Assembly (NCBI RefSeq): GCF_034424315.1
Contig: NZ_CP139972.1
Span: forward strand, 5,084,001-5,148,000
Direction of reading: 5' to 3'
Origin: Chitinophaga sancti
GTDB lineage: Bacteria; Bacteroidota; Bacteroidia; Chitinophagales; Chitinophagaceae
DNA length: 64,000 bases
Shown here: in pieces, positions 8,839 through 17,038 of the stretch
How positions within the stretch are numbered: position 1 is the stretch's first letter
Layout: each line of letters begins with the position of its first letter
Notes under the pieces: model-generated
What the model saw: the letters and a program-made list of their open reading frames with translations, nothing else
What the model was told of the DNA's origin: nothing
The model's database searches: none
Made by a program: the position numbers and the translations under genes

Positions 8839-9091
8839 AACAGAGGCCAATTTTACCCAATTTACTTTAGTGTTATTAACGTAAAATCCATTCCCACAAA
8901 GGATTAGCCAGAATTTTTGAATTCCTGAATTCCCAGGAAAACACCCCTTACCCTCACCGTATATGCTTCAAAGTACACATATAATATTGACCGCATTTGC
9001 CATTCAACCGCCAATTCAACCTCCTATATACCCTTAAATGACAATTAACGCTAATTAACACTTGGGCCTCCCGATCAGCAAGGGCTTTTAT

Positions 9092-9099
9092 TAAATTTG
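9092..9099 (+). promoter_or_regulatory. -7 box upstream of the RND efflux operon
   Basis: TAAATTTG matches TAnnTTTG and lies 40 bp upstream of the adaptor start codon. No TTG at the expected -33 spacing was found. The rest of the 8776-9138 gap contains the divergent acpP promoter and a GAATTC direct repeat, and no gene. Confidence 0.5.
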
Positions 9100-9138
9100 C
9101 CCCGGGCAATATCCCCTGCAACATAAATATGCGAACAA

Positions 9139-10221
9139 ATGGCTGGTAACAAAAAGTTCCTGAAAACAGTCGTTTACCTGGTCCTGGCTGTAGTTATTAT
9201 CGTAATTATCTATTCCAGGTTCGCTGCTCCTAAAAAAGAAGCAGCACCCAACAAAGAAACGGTACGTGGTGGCAAAGGAAACAAACCCTTGCTGGTAGAC
9301 GCTTTTATTGTACACACCTCCTCCCTCAATGAAGTTATTGATGCGAGCGGTACCCTTCAGAGCAATGAAGAAGTACAGATCCAACCCGAAATTACGGGCA
9401 AGATCACTGGCCTCTTCTTTAAAGAAGGTACCCAGGTAGCCAAAGGAACCCTCCTCGTCAAAATCTATGATGAAGACCTTAAAGCTCAGTTGTCAAAACT
9501 CGAACTGCAGCAACAACTGGCCAAAACTACCCTCGAAAGACAGGAAAACCTCCTGAAGATCAATGGTATCAGCCGCCAGGATGTAGACGTGACCCGCAAC
9601 CAGGTGAGCGCCTATGGTGCAGATATAACATATACCCGTACCCAGCTCCAGAAAACGGAACTCAGGGCCCCCTTCAGCGGACGCCTCGGCCTCCGCAATA
9701 TCAGCCTCGGGGCGATTGTCAACAATACCACTATTATTACTACCCTGCAGCAGATAGACCCGCTCAAAGTAGACTTCACCGTTCCGGAAAAGTATCGCAA
9801 CGCCGTTAAACAAGGCGATGCCGTCAATTTTAAGGTGGCCGGCGATGCCAGGCCCTACAAAGGACAGATCTACGCCCTCGATCCAAAAATAGACCTCGCT
9901 ACCCGGACCATTAAACTAAGAGCAATTGTACCTAACCCCGGTCAGTTACTGCCCGGTGCCTTCGCTAACGTACAAATAGCGCTCCGTAATATGCCCGATG
10001 CCCTCATGATCCCCTCACAAGCCGTTATTCCCGGTACCCGTGACAAGAAAGTGATTATCGCGGACCAGGGCAAAGCAAAGTTTGTAGTCGTAGAAACAGG
10101 CCTCCGGGATGCTGACAATGTACAGATTACCAATGGTCTCAGCAAAGGAGATACCGTAATCACCAGCGGTATGCTACAACTAAAGCCTGGTATGGTACTG
10201 AAGTATAACAAGATCAATTAA
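9139..10221 (+). CDS. RND efflux periplasmic adaptor (membrane fusion protein)
   Basis: This 360-residue protein has an N-terminal membrane anchor (about 9-26, KTVVYLVLAVVIIVIIYS) and then the membrane-fusion layout. A biotinyl-lipoyl-like half (IQPEITGKITGLFFKEGTQV), a coiled-coil hairpin (about 115-165, with LSKLELQQQLAKTTLERQ) and the returning lipoyl half (LRAPFSGRLGLRNISLGAIV) are followed by beta-barrel and membrane-proximal domains. It links the inner-membrane pump to the TolC channel. The pump gene starts 12 bp after its stop. The substrate range cannot be read from sequence, and no local regulator gene adjoins the operon. Confidence 0.95.
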   Translation: MAGNKKFLKTVVYLVLAVVIIVIIYSRFAAPKKEAAPNKETVRGGKGNKPLLVDAFIVHTSSLNEVIDASGTLQSNEEVQIQPEITGKITGLFFKEGTQVAKGTLLVKIYDEDLKAQLSKLELQQQLAKTTLERQENLLKINGISRQDVDVTRNQVSAYGADITYTRTQLQKTELRAPFSGRLGLRNISLGAIVNNTTIITTLQQIDPLKVDFTVPEKYRNAVKQGDAVNFKVAGDARPYKGQIYALDPKIDLATRTIKLRAIVPNPGQLLPGAFANVQIALRNMPDALMIPSQAVIPGTRDKKVIIADQGKAKFVVVETGLRDADNVQITNGLSKGDTVITSGMLQLKPGMVLKYNKIN

Positions 10222-10233
10222 ATTATGTAGACC

Positions 10234-13200
10234 ATGAGCCTACCCTCTCTTTCGCTCAAACGTCCTGTATTTGCCATCGTGATGAACATTATCATCGTCA
10301 TCTTTGGCTTCGTAGGCTTCAACTTCCTGGGGGTAAGGGACTTCCCTGCCATAGATCCACCCATCGTAAATGTGCGCACCTCCTACGCAGGTGCCAACTC
10401 TGATATTATTGAAACACAGATCACCGAGCCGCTCGAAAAATCTATTAACGGAATCGCCGGTATCAAAAATATATCCTCCAGCAGCAGCCAGGGTACTTCC
10501 AATATCACCGTTGAATTTGAACTGGGTATTGACCTCGAAGCCGCTACCAACGACGTGCGCGATAAAGTTTCCCAGGCACTCCGTAGCCTGCCTCCCGATA
10601 TCGACGCCCCCCCTGTTGTATCCAAAGAAGATGCAAACTCGGACTATATCCTCTCCATGACGCTGCAGAGTAGCACCCGCAATCAGCTGGAAATCACGGA
10701 ATATGCGAACAACGTATTGCTGGAAAGACTCCAGACCATTCCTGGCGTCAGCTCCATCCGCATACTCGGGGAGAAGAAATACGCCATGCGCCTCTGGATG
10801 GACCCCGCCAGGTTATCAGCTTACAGCCTCACACCCGCTGACGTGCAGCAAGCCCTGGCCAAAGAAAACGTAGAACTGCCCTCCGGTAAGATCGCCGGGA
10901 ACGCCACGGAACTCACCGTTCGCACTTTTGGCCGCCTGAATACCGAAGAAGATTTCAATAACCTGATTATCAAAAATGTAAATAGCAGCCTGATTCACTT
11001 CAGGGATATTGGTCAGGCAGTATTAGGCCCGGAAAATGAAGAAACGATCCTGAAAGAATCAGGGGTGCCCATGGTCGCCCTCGCCCTTACCCCGCAACCT
11101 GGTTCCAACTATGTAGCTATCGCCGATGAATTCTACAAAAGGTATGAACAGCTGAAAAAAGACCTGCCACCGGATCTGAGCACAAATATCGCCATCGATA
11201 ATACCCGCTTTATCCGCAAGTCTATCGAAGAGGTAGAAGAAACCCTCGTCGTGGCACTGGTGCTGGTAATTCTCATCATCTACCTCTTTTTCCGTGACTG
11301 GCTCATGGCCTTCCGCCCATTGGTGGATATCCCGGTATCCCTCATTGCCGCTTTCTTTATTATGTATATGTGTGGCTTCACCATTAATATATTGACACTC
11401 CTGGCCATCGTACTCGCTACAGGGCTGGTGGTGGATGATGGTATCGTGGTCACGGAAAATATCTATAAGAAGATTGAAGCAGGCATGCCCCGGATGCAGG
11501 CAGCAAAAGAAGGTTCTGAAGAGATCTTCTTTGCCGTTATCGCTACCAGTATCACCCTGGCATTCGTATTCCTGCCCATCGTGTTCCTTCAGGGCTTCGT
11601 AGGTCGCCTGTTCAGGGAGTTTGGAATCGTGGTAGCCGGTGCCGTACTTATTTCTGCCTTCGTATCACTTACGCTCACGCCTGTACTGAACGTGAAGCTG
11701 GGTCGTAAAAAACATACCCACTCCTGGTTTTACACCAAAACAGAACCTTTCTTCACCTGGATGGAAAATAGTTATCAGCATGCTTTGGAGAAATTCATGA
11801 AAGTACGCTGGATAGCCACCCTGATCATTTTGGGTTGTGTGGCCATGATCTATTTCATTTTCCGCAACCTGCAATCAGAACTGGCACCGATTGAAGACCG
11901 CAGCCAGTTCCGTCTCTCTATCACGGCCCCCGAAGGAACTTCCTTCGATTATATGGAACGGTACATGGACGGGCTGACCCAATTCATGATCGATTCCATT
12001 CCTGAAAAGAATATCGTACTGACCGTAACGGCTCCGGGCTTTAGTGGTGGTGGTGCAGTCAACACAGGTTTTGCAAACGTGGTACTCACAGAGCCCAATA
12101 ACAGGACCCGTTCACAGAAGGAAATTGTGAACATGGTGAACCGCAATATGTTCAAGTTCTCCGAAGGCAAGGTATTCGCAATCGAACAGCAAACCATCCA
12201 GGTAGGTCGTCGTAGTGGATTGCCGGTATCCTTTGTTTTACAGCATATCAACTTTGATAGTCTATCCAGGGTATTGCCCATCTTCCTCGATGAGGCCAAC
12301 AATGATCCCACCTTTTCAGGGGTGGACGTTGACCTGAAGTTCAACAAACCTGAATTACGTATCCAGATCAACCGTGCAAAGGCCAGTGAACTGGGGGTAT
12401 CTGTCGATGATATTTCCCAGACCTTACAGCTGGCACTGAGCAATGTACGTTATGGCTACTTTGTCCGCAATGGTAAGCAATACCAGGTAATGGGCCAGGT
12501 ATTCCGTGGTAGTCGTGATAAACCTACTGACCTGCAGAATTTTTATGTACGCAACAGCAGGGGAGAGGCCATTCAGCTGGATAACGTTGTCAGCATCCAG
12601 GAAGAAACCAGTCCGCCGATCATCTATCACTTCAATCGTTATAAATCTGCGACAGTTTCTGCGGGCCTGGCTCCGGGCAAGACCATTGGAGATGGTATCA
12701 ATGCGATGTACCGCATTTATAACGACCTGCAGCAAAAAGGTGTGATCAATGATTCTTATAACGCTGCATTATCAGGATCTTCCCGGGACTATGCAGAAAG
12801 TGGATCCAATACCATGTTTGCCCTGGTGCTGGCCCTGGTATTAATTTACCTGGTACTGGCCGCACAGTTTGAAAGCTGGGTCGATCCATTTATCATTATG
12901 CTCACCGTGCCGCTGGCATTTGCAGGAGCCTTGCTTTCCCTATGGATTTTTGGTCAGACGTGGAACATCTTCTCTCAGATCGGGGTTATTATGTTGATCG
13001 GTCTGGTGACCAAGAATGGTATCCTGATCGTGGAATTTGCGAATCATAAACGGGATGAGGGCCAGGGGAAAGCGACAGCTGCAATCGAAGCAGCCACCAT
13101 GCGTTTACGTCCGATCCTGATGACCAGTCTTGCCATGGCTTTGGGTGCATTGCCAATCGCAATGTCACTGGGAGCAGCGGCAACGAGCCGTATTCCATTG

Positions 13201-13332
13201 GGTATTGTGATTGTAGGTGGGATCGTGTTTTCACTGATCCTGACTTTATTTGTGATTCCGGCGATGTACATTTTCCTGAGTAGGAGAAAACAGGTAAAGC
13301 AACCCATTGAAGAATTTGAAGCTACTGTATAA
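10234..13332 (+). CDS. RND efflux pump, AcrB/HAE1 type
   Basis: This 1032-residue protein is a full-length resistance-nodulation-division transporter with twelve expected membrane helices and two large periplasmic loops. It opens with SLKRPVFAIVMNIIIVIFG. The proton-relay aspartates are present in TM4 (LATGLVVDDGIVVTENIYKK). The second half contains VLAAQFESWVDPFIIMLTV and GLVTKNGILIVEFAN, both typical of the family. It would export drugs, bile-salt-like compounds or metabolites using the proton gradient, as a trimer with the adaptor and TolC. It is the second gene of a three-gene operon. The length and all key residues look intact. Confidence 0.97.
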   Translation: MSLPSLSLKRPVFAIVMNIIIVIFGFVGFNFLGVRDFPAIDPPIVNVRTSYAGANSDIIETQITEPLEKSINGIAGIKNISSSSSQGTSNITVEFELGIDLEAATNDVRDKVSQALRSLPPDIDAPPVVSKEDANSDYILSMTLQSSTRNQLEITEYANNVLLERLQTIPGVSSIRILGEKKYAMRLWMDPARLSAYSLTPADVQQALAKENVELPSGKIAGNATELTVRTFGRLNTEEDFNNLIIKNVNSSLIHFRDIGQAVLGPENEETILKESGVPMVALALTPQPGSNYVAIADEFYKRYEQLKKDLPPDLSTNIAIDNTRFIRKSIEEVEETLVVALVLVILIIYLFFRDWLMAFRPLVDIPVSLIAAFFIMYMCGFTINILTLLAIVLATGLVVDDGIVVTENIYKKIEAGMPRMQAAKEGSEEIFFAVIATSITLAFVFLPIVFLQGFVGRLFREFGIVVAGAVLISAFVSLTLTPVLNVKLGRKKHTHSWFYTKTEPFFTWMENSYQHALEKFMKVRWIATLIILGCVAMIYFIFRNLQSELAPIEDRSQFRLSITAPEGTSFDYMERYMDGLTQFMIDSIPEKNIVLTVTAPGFSGGGAVNTGFANVVLTEPNNRTRSQKEIVNMVNRNMFKFSEGKVFAIEQQTIQVGRRSGLPVSFVLQHINFDSLSRVLPIFLDEANNDPTFSGVDVDLKFNKPELRIQINRAKASELGVSVDDISQTLQLALSNVRYGYFVRNGKQYQVMGQVFRGSRDKPTDLQNFYVRNSRGEAIQLDNVVSIQEETSPPIIYHFNRYKSATVSAGLAPGKTIGDGINAMYRIYNDLQQKGVINDSYNAALSGSSRDYAESGSNTMFALVLALVLIYLVLAAQFESWVDPFIIMLTVPLAFAGALLSLWIFGQTWNIFSQIGVIMLIGLVTKNGILIVEFANHKRDEGQGKATAAIEAATMRLRPILMTSLAMALGALPIAMSLGAAATSRIPLGIVIVGGIVFSLILTLFVIPAMYIFLSRRKQVKQPIEEFEATV

Positions 13333-13338
13333 AACTCT

Positions 13339-13367
13339 GAACTGGTAAGCTGCTGGCTGACCAGTTC
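13339..13367 (+). other. Inverted repeat between pump and TolC genes
   Basis: GAACTGGT (13339-13346) and its exact complement ACCAGTTC (13360-13367) flank a 13-nt loop in the 42-bp gap between the pump and tolC. No T-run follows, so it is not a terminator. It could stabilise or process the operon mRNA. Confidence 0.4.
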
Positions 13368-13374
13368 TGTCTAT

Positions 13375-14697
13375 ATGCTTAACATGAAACGCATTCTCAT
13401 ATTTTGCCTGTTGCTAACTGCCGTCCATGTTTCCGCACAACAGGTGCTGACAGTGGAGCAGGCGATAGATCTGGCTTTAAAGAACAACTATGATATACGG
13501 CTGGCGAAGAATGATGCCGCTATAGCAGCTAACGATTATGCATATGCCAACTGGGCATTTGCACCCCGAATAAATGGTACTGCATCAAGGGTGTGGAATA
13601 CAACCCGTACCAAACAGGAATTCGTAAATGGCACCAAGCGTGATACGAGTGGGATTCATAGTAATAACTTCACTGGCAATGTAACTTTATCATGGACCCT
13701 CTTTGATGGTTTGAAAATGTTTGCCACCAGGCAAAAACTGGAAGCCATCCGTGACCTGGGTGATGCCACGATGAAAGATGCACTGATCACCACAGTTGCT
13801 AATGTAATCGCCAGTTACTATGCAGTAGTGCAGGGAAAACAACAACTTCATAACCTGTCAGAACAATTAGCGATTGCAGATGAAAGAGTGAAATTGTCTG
13901 ATGCGAAATTTCAGACAGGATTGGGTCCAAAGACAGACTGGCTACAATCAAAAGTCGACTACAATGCATTGAAGGCTTCTTTTTTGCGACAGCAAACAGT
14001 GATTGATCAGGGTAAGGTGATCCTGAATCAGTACATGGCGATAGAAGACGGTAATACACAGTATGAAGTGCAGGATAGTATTCCACTTAATACTGATCTT
14101 GCCTATGGTAAAATGAGAGAAGAGATGCTGCAACGCAATACCAGTTTAATGGTAGCCAAGCAAAACCTGACGGTGTCGCAGCTGGCGCTGAAAGAAAGTA
14201 AGGGCGATTATTTTCCTGTCATCAATTTCAATACCGGGTACAATTTTACGAAGGTGAATTCGAATGCAGCCACGAACTCATTCAGTCCAATCTTCAACCA
14301 GAATGGGGTAATTAATTATGGGTTTTCAGCTACGATTCCCATTTTCAATGGATTGAATGTACACAGGCAGGTGAAGAATGCAGAACTGAATGTAAGTTAT
14401 CAGCAGCTGTCGCTGGAGAATACACGTACAAAAATGGATATGGCGCTGAGCAATGCATTCAAGGATTATGAATACTATAAAACGGCGGTAGACCTGGAAG
14501 ATGAGAATCTGGGGTTGGCACGTGAAAATGCGATGGTAGCGTTGGAGCGGTTCAAACAAGGCGTGTCTACAACAATTGAAGTGAAAGAAGCGCAGCAAAG
14601 CCTGGAAGATGCCTATAACCGGTTGATCAATGCCCGGTATAATATCAAACTGGCAGAAACGCAATTGCTCCGCCTGAATGGGGATTTAATTAAATAA
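13375..14697 (+). CDS. TolC-family outer membrane efflux channel
   Basis: This protein of about 440 residues has a signal peptide (about 4-22, ILIFCLLLTAVHVSAQ) followed by two outer-membrane-efflux-protein repeats rich in long helices. Examples are LTVEQAIDLALKNNYDIRLA at the start and ERFKQGVSTTIEVKEAQQSL near the end. TolC proteins form the trimeric outer-membrane exit duct. ATG at 13375 or at 13384 can start translation; the latter gives the common MKR-hydrophobic start. It completes the tripartite pump with the two genes upstream, and a terminator follows directly. Confidence 0.95.
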   Translation: MLNMKRILIFCLLLTAVHVSAQQVLTVEQAIDLALKNNYDIRLAKNDAAIAANDYAYANWAFAPRINGTASRVWNTTRTKQEFVNGTKRDTSGIHSNNFTGNVTLSWTLFDGLKMFATRQKLEAIRDLGDATMKDALITTVANVIASYYAVVQGKQQLHNLSEQLAIADERVKLSDAKFQTGLGPKTDWLQSKVDYNALKASFLRQQTVIDQGKVILNQYMAIEDGNTQYEVQDSIPLNTDLAYGKMREEMLQRNTSLMVAKQNLTVSQLALKESKGDYFPVINFNTGYNFTKVNSNAATNSFSPIFNQNGVINYGFSATIPIFNGLNVHRQVKNAELNVSYQQLSLENTRTKMDMALSNAFKDYEYYKTAVDLEDENLGLARENAMVALERFKQGVSTTIEVKEAQQSLEDAYNRLINARYNIKLAETQLLRLNGDLIK

Positions 14698-14731
14698 AAA
14701 AGCGGGGTGGCCGTATGGCAATCCCGCTTTT
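14698..14731. terminator. Bidirectional terminator between tolC and the convergent gene
   Basis: AAAAGCGGG (14698-14706) pairs with CCCGCTTTT (14723-14731), with additional pairing in the loop. A and T runs on both sides let it serve the plus-strand efflux operon and the converging minus-strand gene. Confidence 0.8.
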
Positions 14732-14738
14732 CTATTTA

Positions 14739-15503
14739 TTACTCATCTTCTTTCTTCACCGGTGGCAGCGTTCCCGCCACCTTATCCTTCTGGTACTGAG
14801 TATAACTATTTTTAATATACAACATCAAATCATACTCCGTCGCATCCTGAATAAACTGGTACCCCGGCCTATACCTCATCATAAAACTATCCAGCTCATT
14901 GCCATTCAAATGCGTCATCTTCTCCACTAATTCCGGACTATACCTGTTATCAATATATTTTTCTTTCTCCCAATATACCAGCTGCTCTTTAAAATGTTCA
15001 TTCCGCTTCCGCTGTTTACTCGGCACCAGGTATGTCAACGCTGTAATGGGATGTGACGGTAATGTCTTCAACACATCTATTGCCCCAGGCTTCTTATACC
15101 CAAAATATTTCGCATATTCCTGCCTGGTGGCAGCTGAATCCCGCATATAGTTTCTTCCTCTTACATCCACACCCTGTATGGTAATCACCCTCTTCGTCAT
15201 ATACACATTAATGAACATAGAAGTAGCAGGCACTGTCACGAATTTCCTTTCGTATGTTAACATGGTAAACTCAAGGGTATCTCCTGGCATCGCATCAATT
15301 TCAAAACGGCCGCTTTCACCCCCTAATACACCTGAACGCGTCTTCTTATTGATAATACTAACATTCGGAATTCCCTGCCTGTTGTCGATGTCTGTGATCA
15401 GACCCGACACTCTGACCTGCGCACTTGCGTGCTGCAGACAGAAAAACAGGCTAAAAAATAGTGCTCCAAGCCAGATGGGAAGCGTTTTAATTCGTCTAGG
15501 CAT
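14739..15503 (-). CDS. Secreted carboxypeptidase-regulatory-like domain protein
   Basis: This 254-residue protein has a signal peptide ending ASA-Q at about residue 28. A CarboxypepD_reg-like beta-sandwich follows (about 30-118: VSGLITDIDNRQGIPNVSII, GVLGGESGRFEIDAMPGDTL). The rest is charged and probably helical, with YWEKEKYIDNRYSPELVEKM and a highly charged C-terminus. The N-terminal domain is the one found in front of SusC plugs, but here it stands alone without a receptor. Such proteins are common in Bacteroidota and have no assigned reaction. The protein is probably periplasmic or attached to the outer membrane. It converges on the efflux operon and is divergent from the PRPP-synthetase-like gene. 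Confidence 0.8.
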   Translation of the reverse strand: MPRRIKTLPIWLGALFFSLFFCLQHASAQVRVSGLITDIDNRQGIPNVSIINKKTRSGVLGGESGRFEIDAMPGDTLEFTMLTYERKFVTVPATSMFINVYMTKRVITIQGVDVRGRNYMRDSAATRQEYAKYFGYKKPGAIDVLKTLPSHPITALTYLVPSKQRKRNEHFKEQLVYWEKEKYIDNRYSPELVEKMTHLNGNELDSFMMRYRPGYQFIQDATEYDLMLYIKNSYTQYQKDKVAGTLPPVKKEDE

Positions 15504-15639
15504 CGCTCAAAAATAAATTTCCCCTCGCAAATGAAACGTTAAAAATATAGATTAATGTCGAATTATCGGGGTTAATGGCTGTTAAACATACCATTAATTT
15601 ATAAATAATTACTTTTAACACTCATATATTCCAAACACT

Positions 15640-16566
15640 ATGCCTCAGAAGATCATTTTTGCAACACAGCGCTACCAGTATCTCAAAGATCGAATACTGG
15701 CGCTGGCTCCCGACTGGGAGGACGGAAAACTGGAAATCCGCGATTTCCCGGACGGGGAACATTATCACCGTATCCGTAGCCAGGTACATGGCAAAGAGGT
15801 CATAGTGCTGGGAGGTACCATTGACGACAAAGAAACCCTGGAATTGTTCGATATTGCTCACGGTTGTATCCAGCTGGATGCACTTGCCCTGAACTTGGTC
15901 ATTCCTTTCTTTGGCTACTCCACTATGGAAAGAGCGGTGAAATCCGGCGAGATCGTAAAAGCCAAAACCCGCGCTTTATTGTTCTCTGCCCTGCCCGCCA
16001 CTAATAGTGGTAATAAAGTTATTCTCATGGACCTCCATGTAGATGGTATCACTTACTATTTTGAGAGTGGTGTAAGGCCTGTGCACCTCTATGGCAAAGA
16101 CCTGGTAAAAGAAGCTGCGATGGAATTAGGAGAAGGTGAAACATTCGTATTAGCAAGCACTGATGCAGGCAGAGCAAAATGGGTAGAATCACTGGCGAAT
16201 GATCTGAATGTGGAAGCTGCCTTCGTATTTAAAAAACGCATCTCCGGCGAGACCACACAAATCACGGGTATCAATGCAGAAGTAGAAAATAAAAATGTCA
16301 TCATCTATGATGATATGATCCGCACTGGGGGCTCTCTCATACATGCAGCACAATCATACCTGGATGCTGGTGCAAAATCCATCTCAGTCATTACTACACA
16401 TGGAATATTTGCTGGTGGAGGATTTGAGAAGATCAAAAAAAGTGGTATCATCAAAAAAGTGATCTGTGCAGATACACATCCCAATGCATTGAGTATACAG
16501 GATGCATTACTCACAGTAAAGTCTGTAGATAAAATTATTGTTGACTACTTCCTGCAACACGGATAA
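15640..16566 (+). CDS. Ribose-phosphate pyrophosphokinase-like protein (divergent PRPP synthetase)
   Basis: This 308-residue protein has the two-half phosphoribosyltransferase fold of PRPP synthetase. Recognisable parts are FPDGEHYHRIRSQVHGKEVIVLGG (about 36-59), LVIPFFGYSTMERAVKSGE (about 86-104), DLHVDGITYYF (about 131-141) and the PRPP-binding loop VIIYDDMIRTGGSL (about 220-233). PRPP synthetase makes PRPP from ribose 5-phosphate and ATP. Several hallmark segments differ from standard enzymes: YSTMER replaces the usual YARQDR, and the loop has MIRTGG instead of MIDTGG/MIDTAG. It may be a specialised paralogue. It is monocistronic, with a hairpin after the stop. Confidence 0.8.
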   Translation: MPQKIIFATQRYQYLKDRILALAPDWEDGKLEIRDFPDGEHYHRIRSQVHGKEVIVLGGTIDDKETLELFDIAHGCIQLDALALNLVIPFFGYSTMERAVKSGEIVKAKTRALLFSALPATNSGNKVILMDLHVDGITYYFESGVRPVHLYGKDLVKEAAMELGEGETFVLASTDAGRAKWVESLANDLNVEAAFVFKKRISGETTQITGINAEVENKNVIIYDDMIRTGGSLIHAAQSYLDAGAKSISVITTHGIFAGGGFEKIKKSGIIKKVICADTHPNALSIQDALLTVKSVDKIIVDYFLQHG

Positions 16567-16587
16567 GCTGATAAAATATTATTATTA

Positions 16588-16608
16588 AAGCTGGCCTGTG
16601 GCCAGCTT
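16588..16608 (+). other. Hairpin after the PRPP-synthetase-like gene
   Basis: AAGCTGGCC and GGCCAGCTT (16588-16596, 16600-16608) form a perfect 9-bp stem with a 3-nt loop, 22 bp after the stop. Only mixed C and T follow, so it is a weak terminator or an RNA-stabilising hairpin. Confidence 0.5.
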
Positions 16609-17038
16609 CCTTCCGTTGATAACAGATGTTGTTGACATCAGTTAATCTCATCATATGAGTATTACTGCACAATTGCGACACCCGCCGTTGGCAAGGTGTT
16701 TGATATACAGCGTTCTGGAAAAGGATGAGCTGTAGAGTAGTGCTGCACAACAAACACAAGAACTAAATAAGAATACTAAATTGTTTGAAAGGGTGCTTCA
16801 CCGCGGTGAGGGGCAAGGAAATACCATATGCGGATGTTGCATTCTCACACCTATAGACCAACTCTGTAAAAGCCACTGGTTACGGTATTTTGCAGGCATT
16901 CCCAAGAAATAATCCTTAGCGGGTTCATTGTACCGGAGATTTCGATTGTATTATAATTGAGCGAAAGAATCAGGTATTGTAGACAGGAAACGGAAACCTG
17001 TTACTAAAAAATTTTAAACCAAATCTTGCAATATAACA
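16609..17038. other. 430-bp intergenic region upstream of the susCD operon
   Basis: No convincing gene is seen. A plus-strand frame opens at ATG 16655, meets TAG at 16733-16735 and then stays open to TAA at 16910-16912 (27 plus 59 codons). This may be chance or a decayed small gene. A short inverted repeat (ACAGG then CCTGT near 16985-17002) precedes the susC start and probably belongs to its 5' untranslated region. No match to a known riboswitch was found. Confidence 0.4.

Noticed and set aside
16613..17038. Possible cobalamin riboswitch before susC (GCCACTGG and GGTG-like pieces)
   Set aside because: The pieces are not in the required order, and the conserved core and B12 box are missing.
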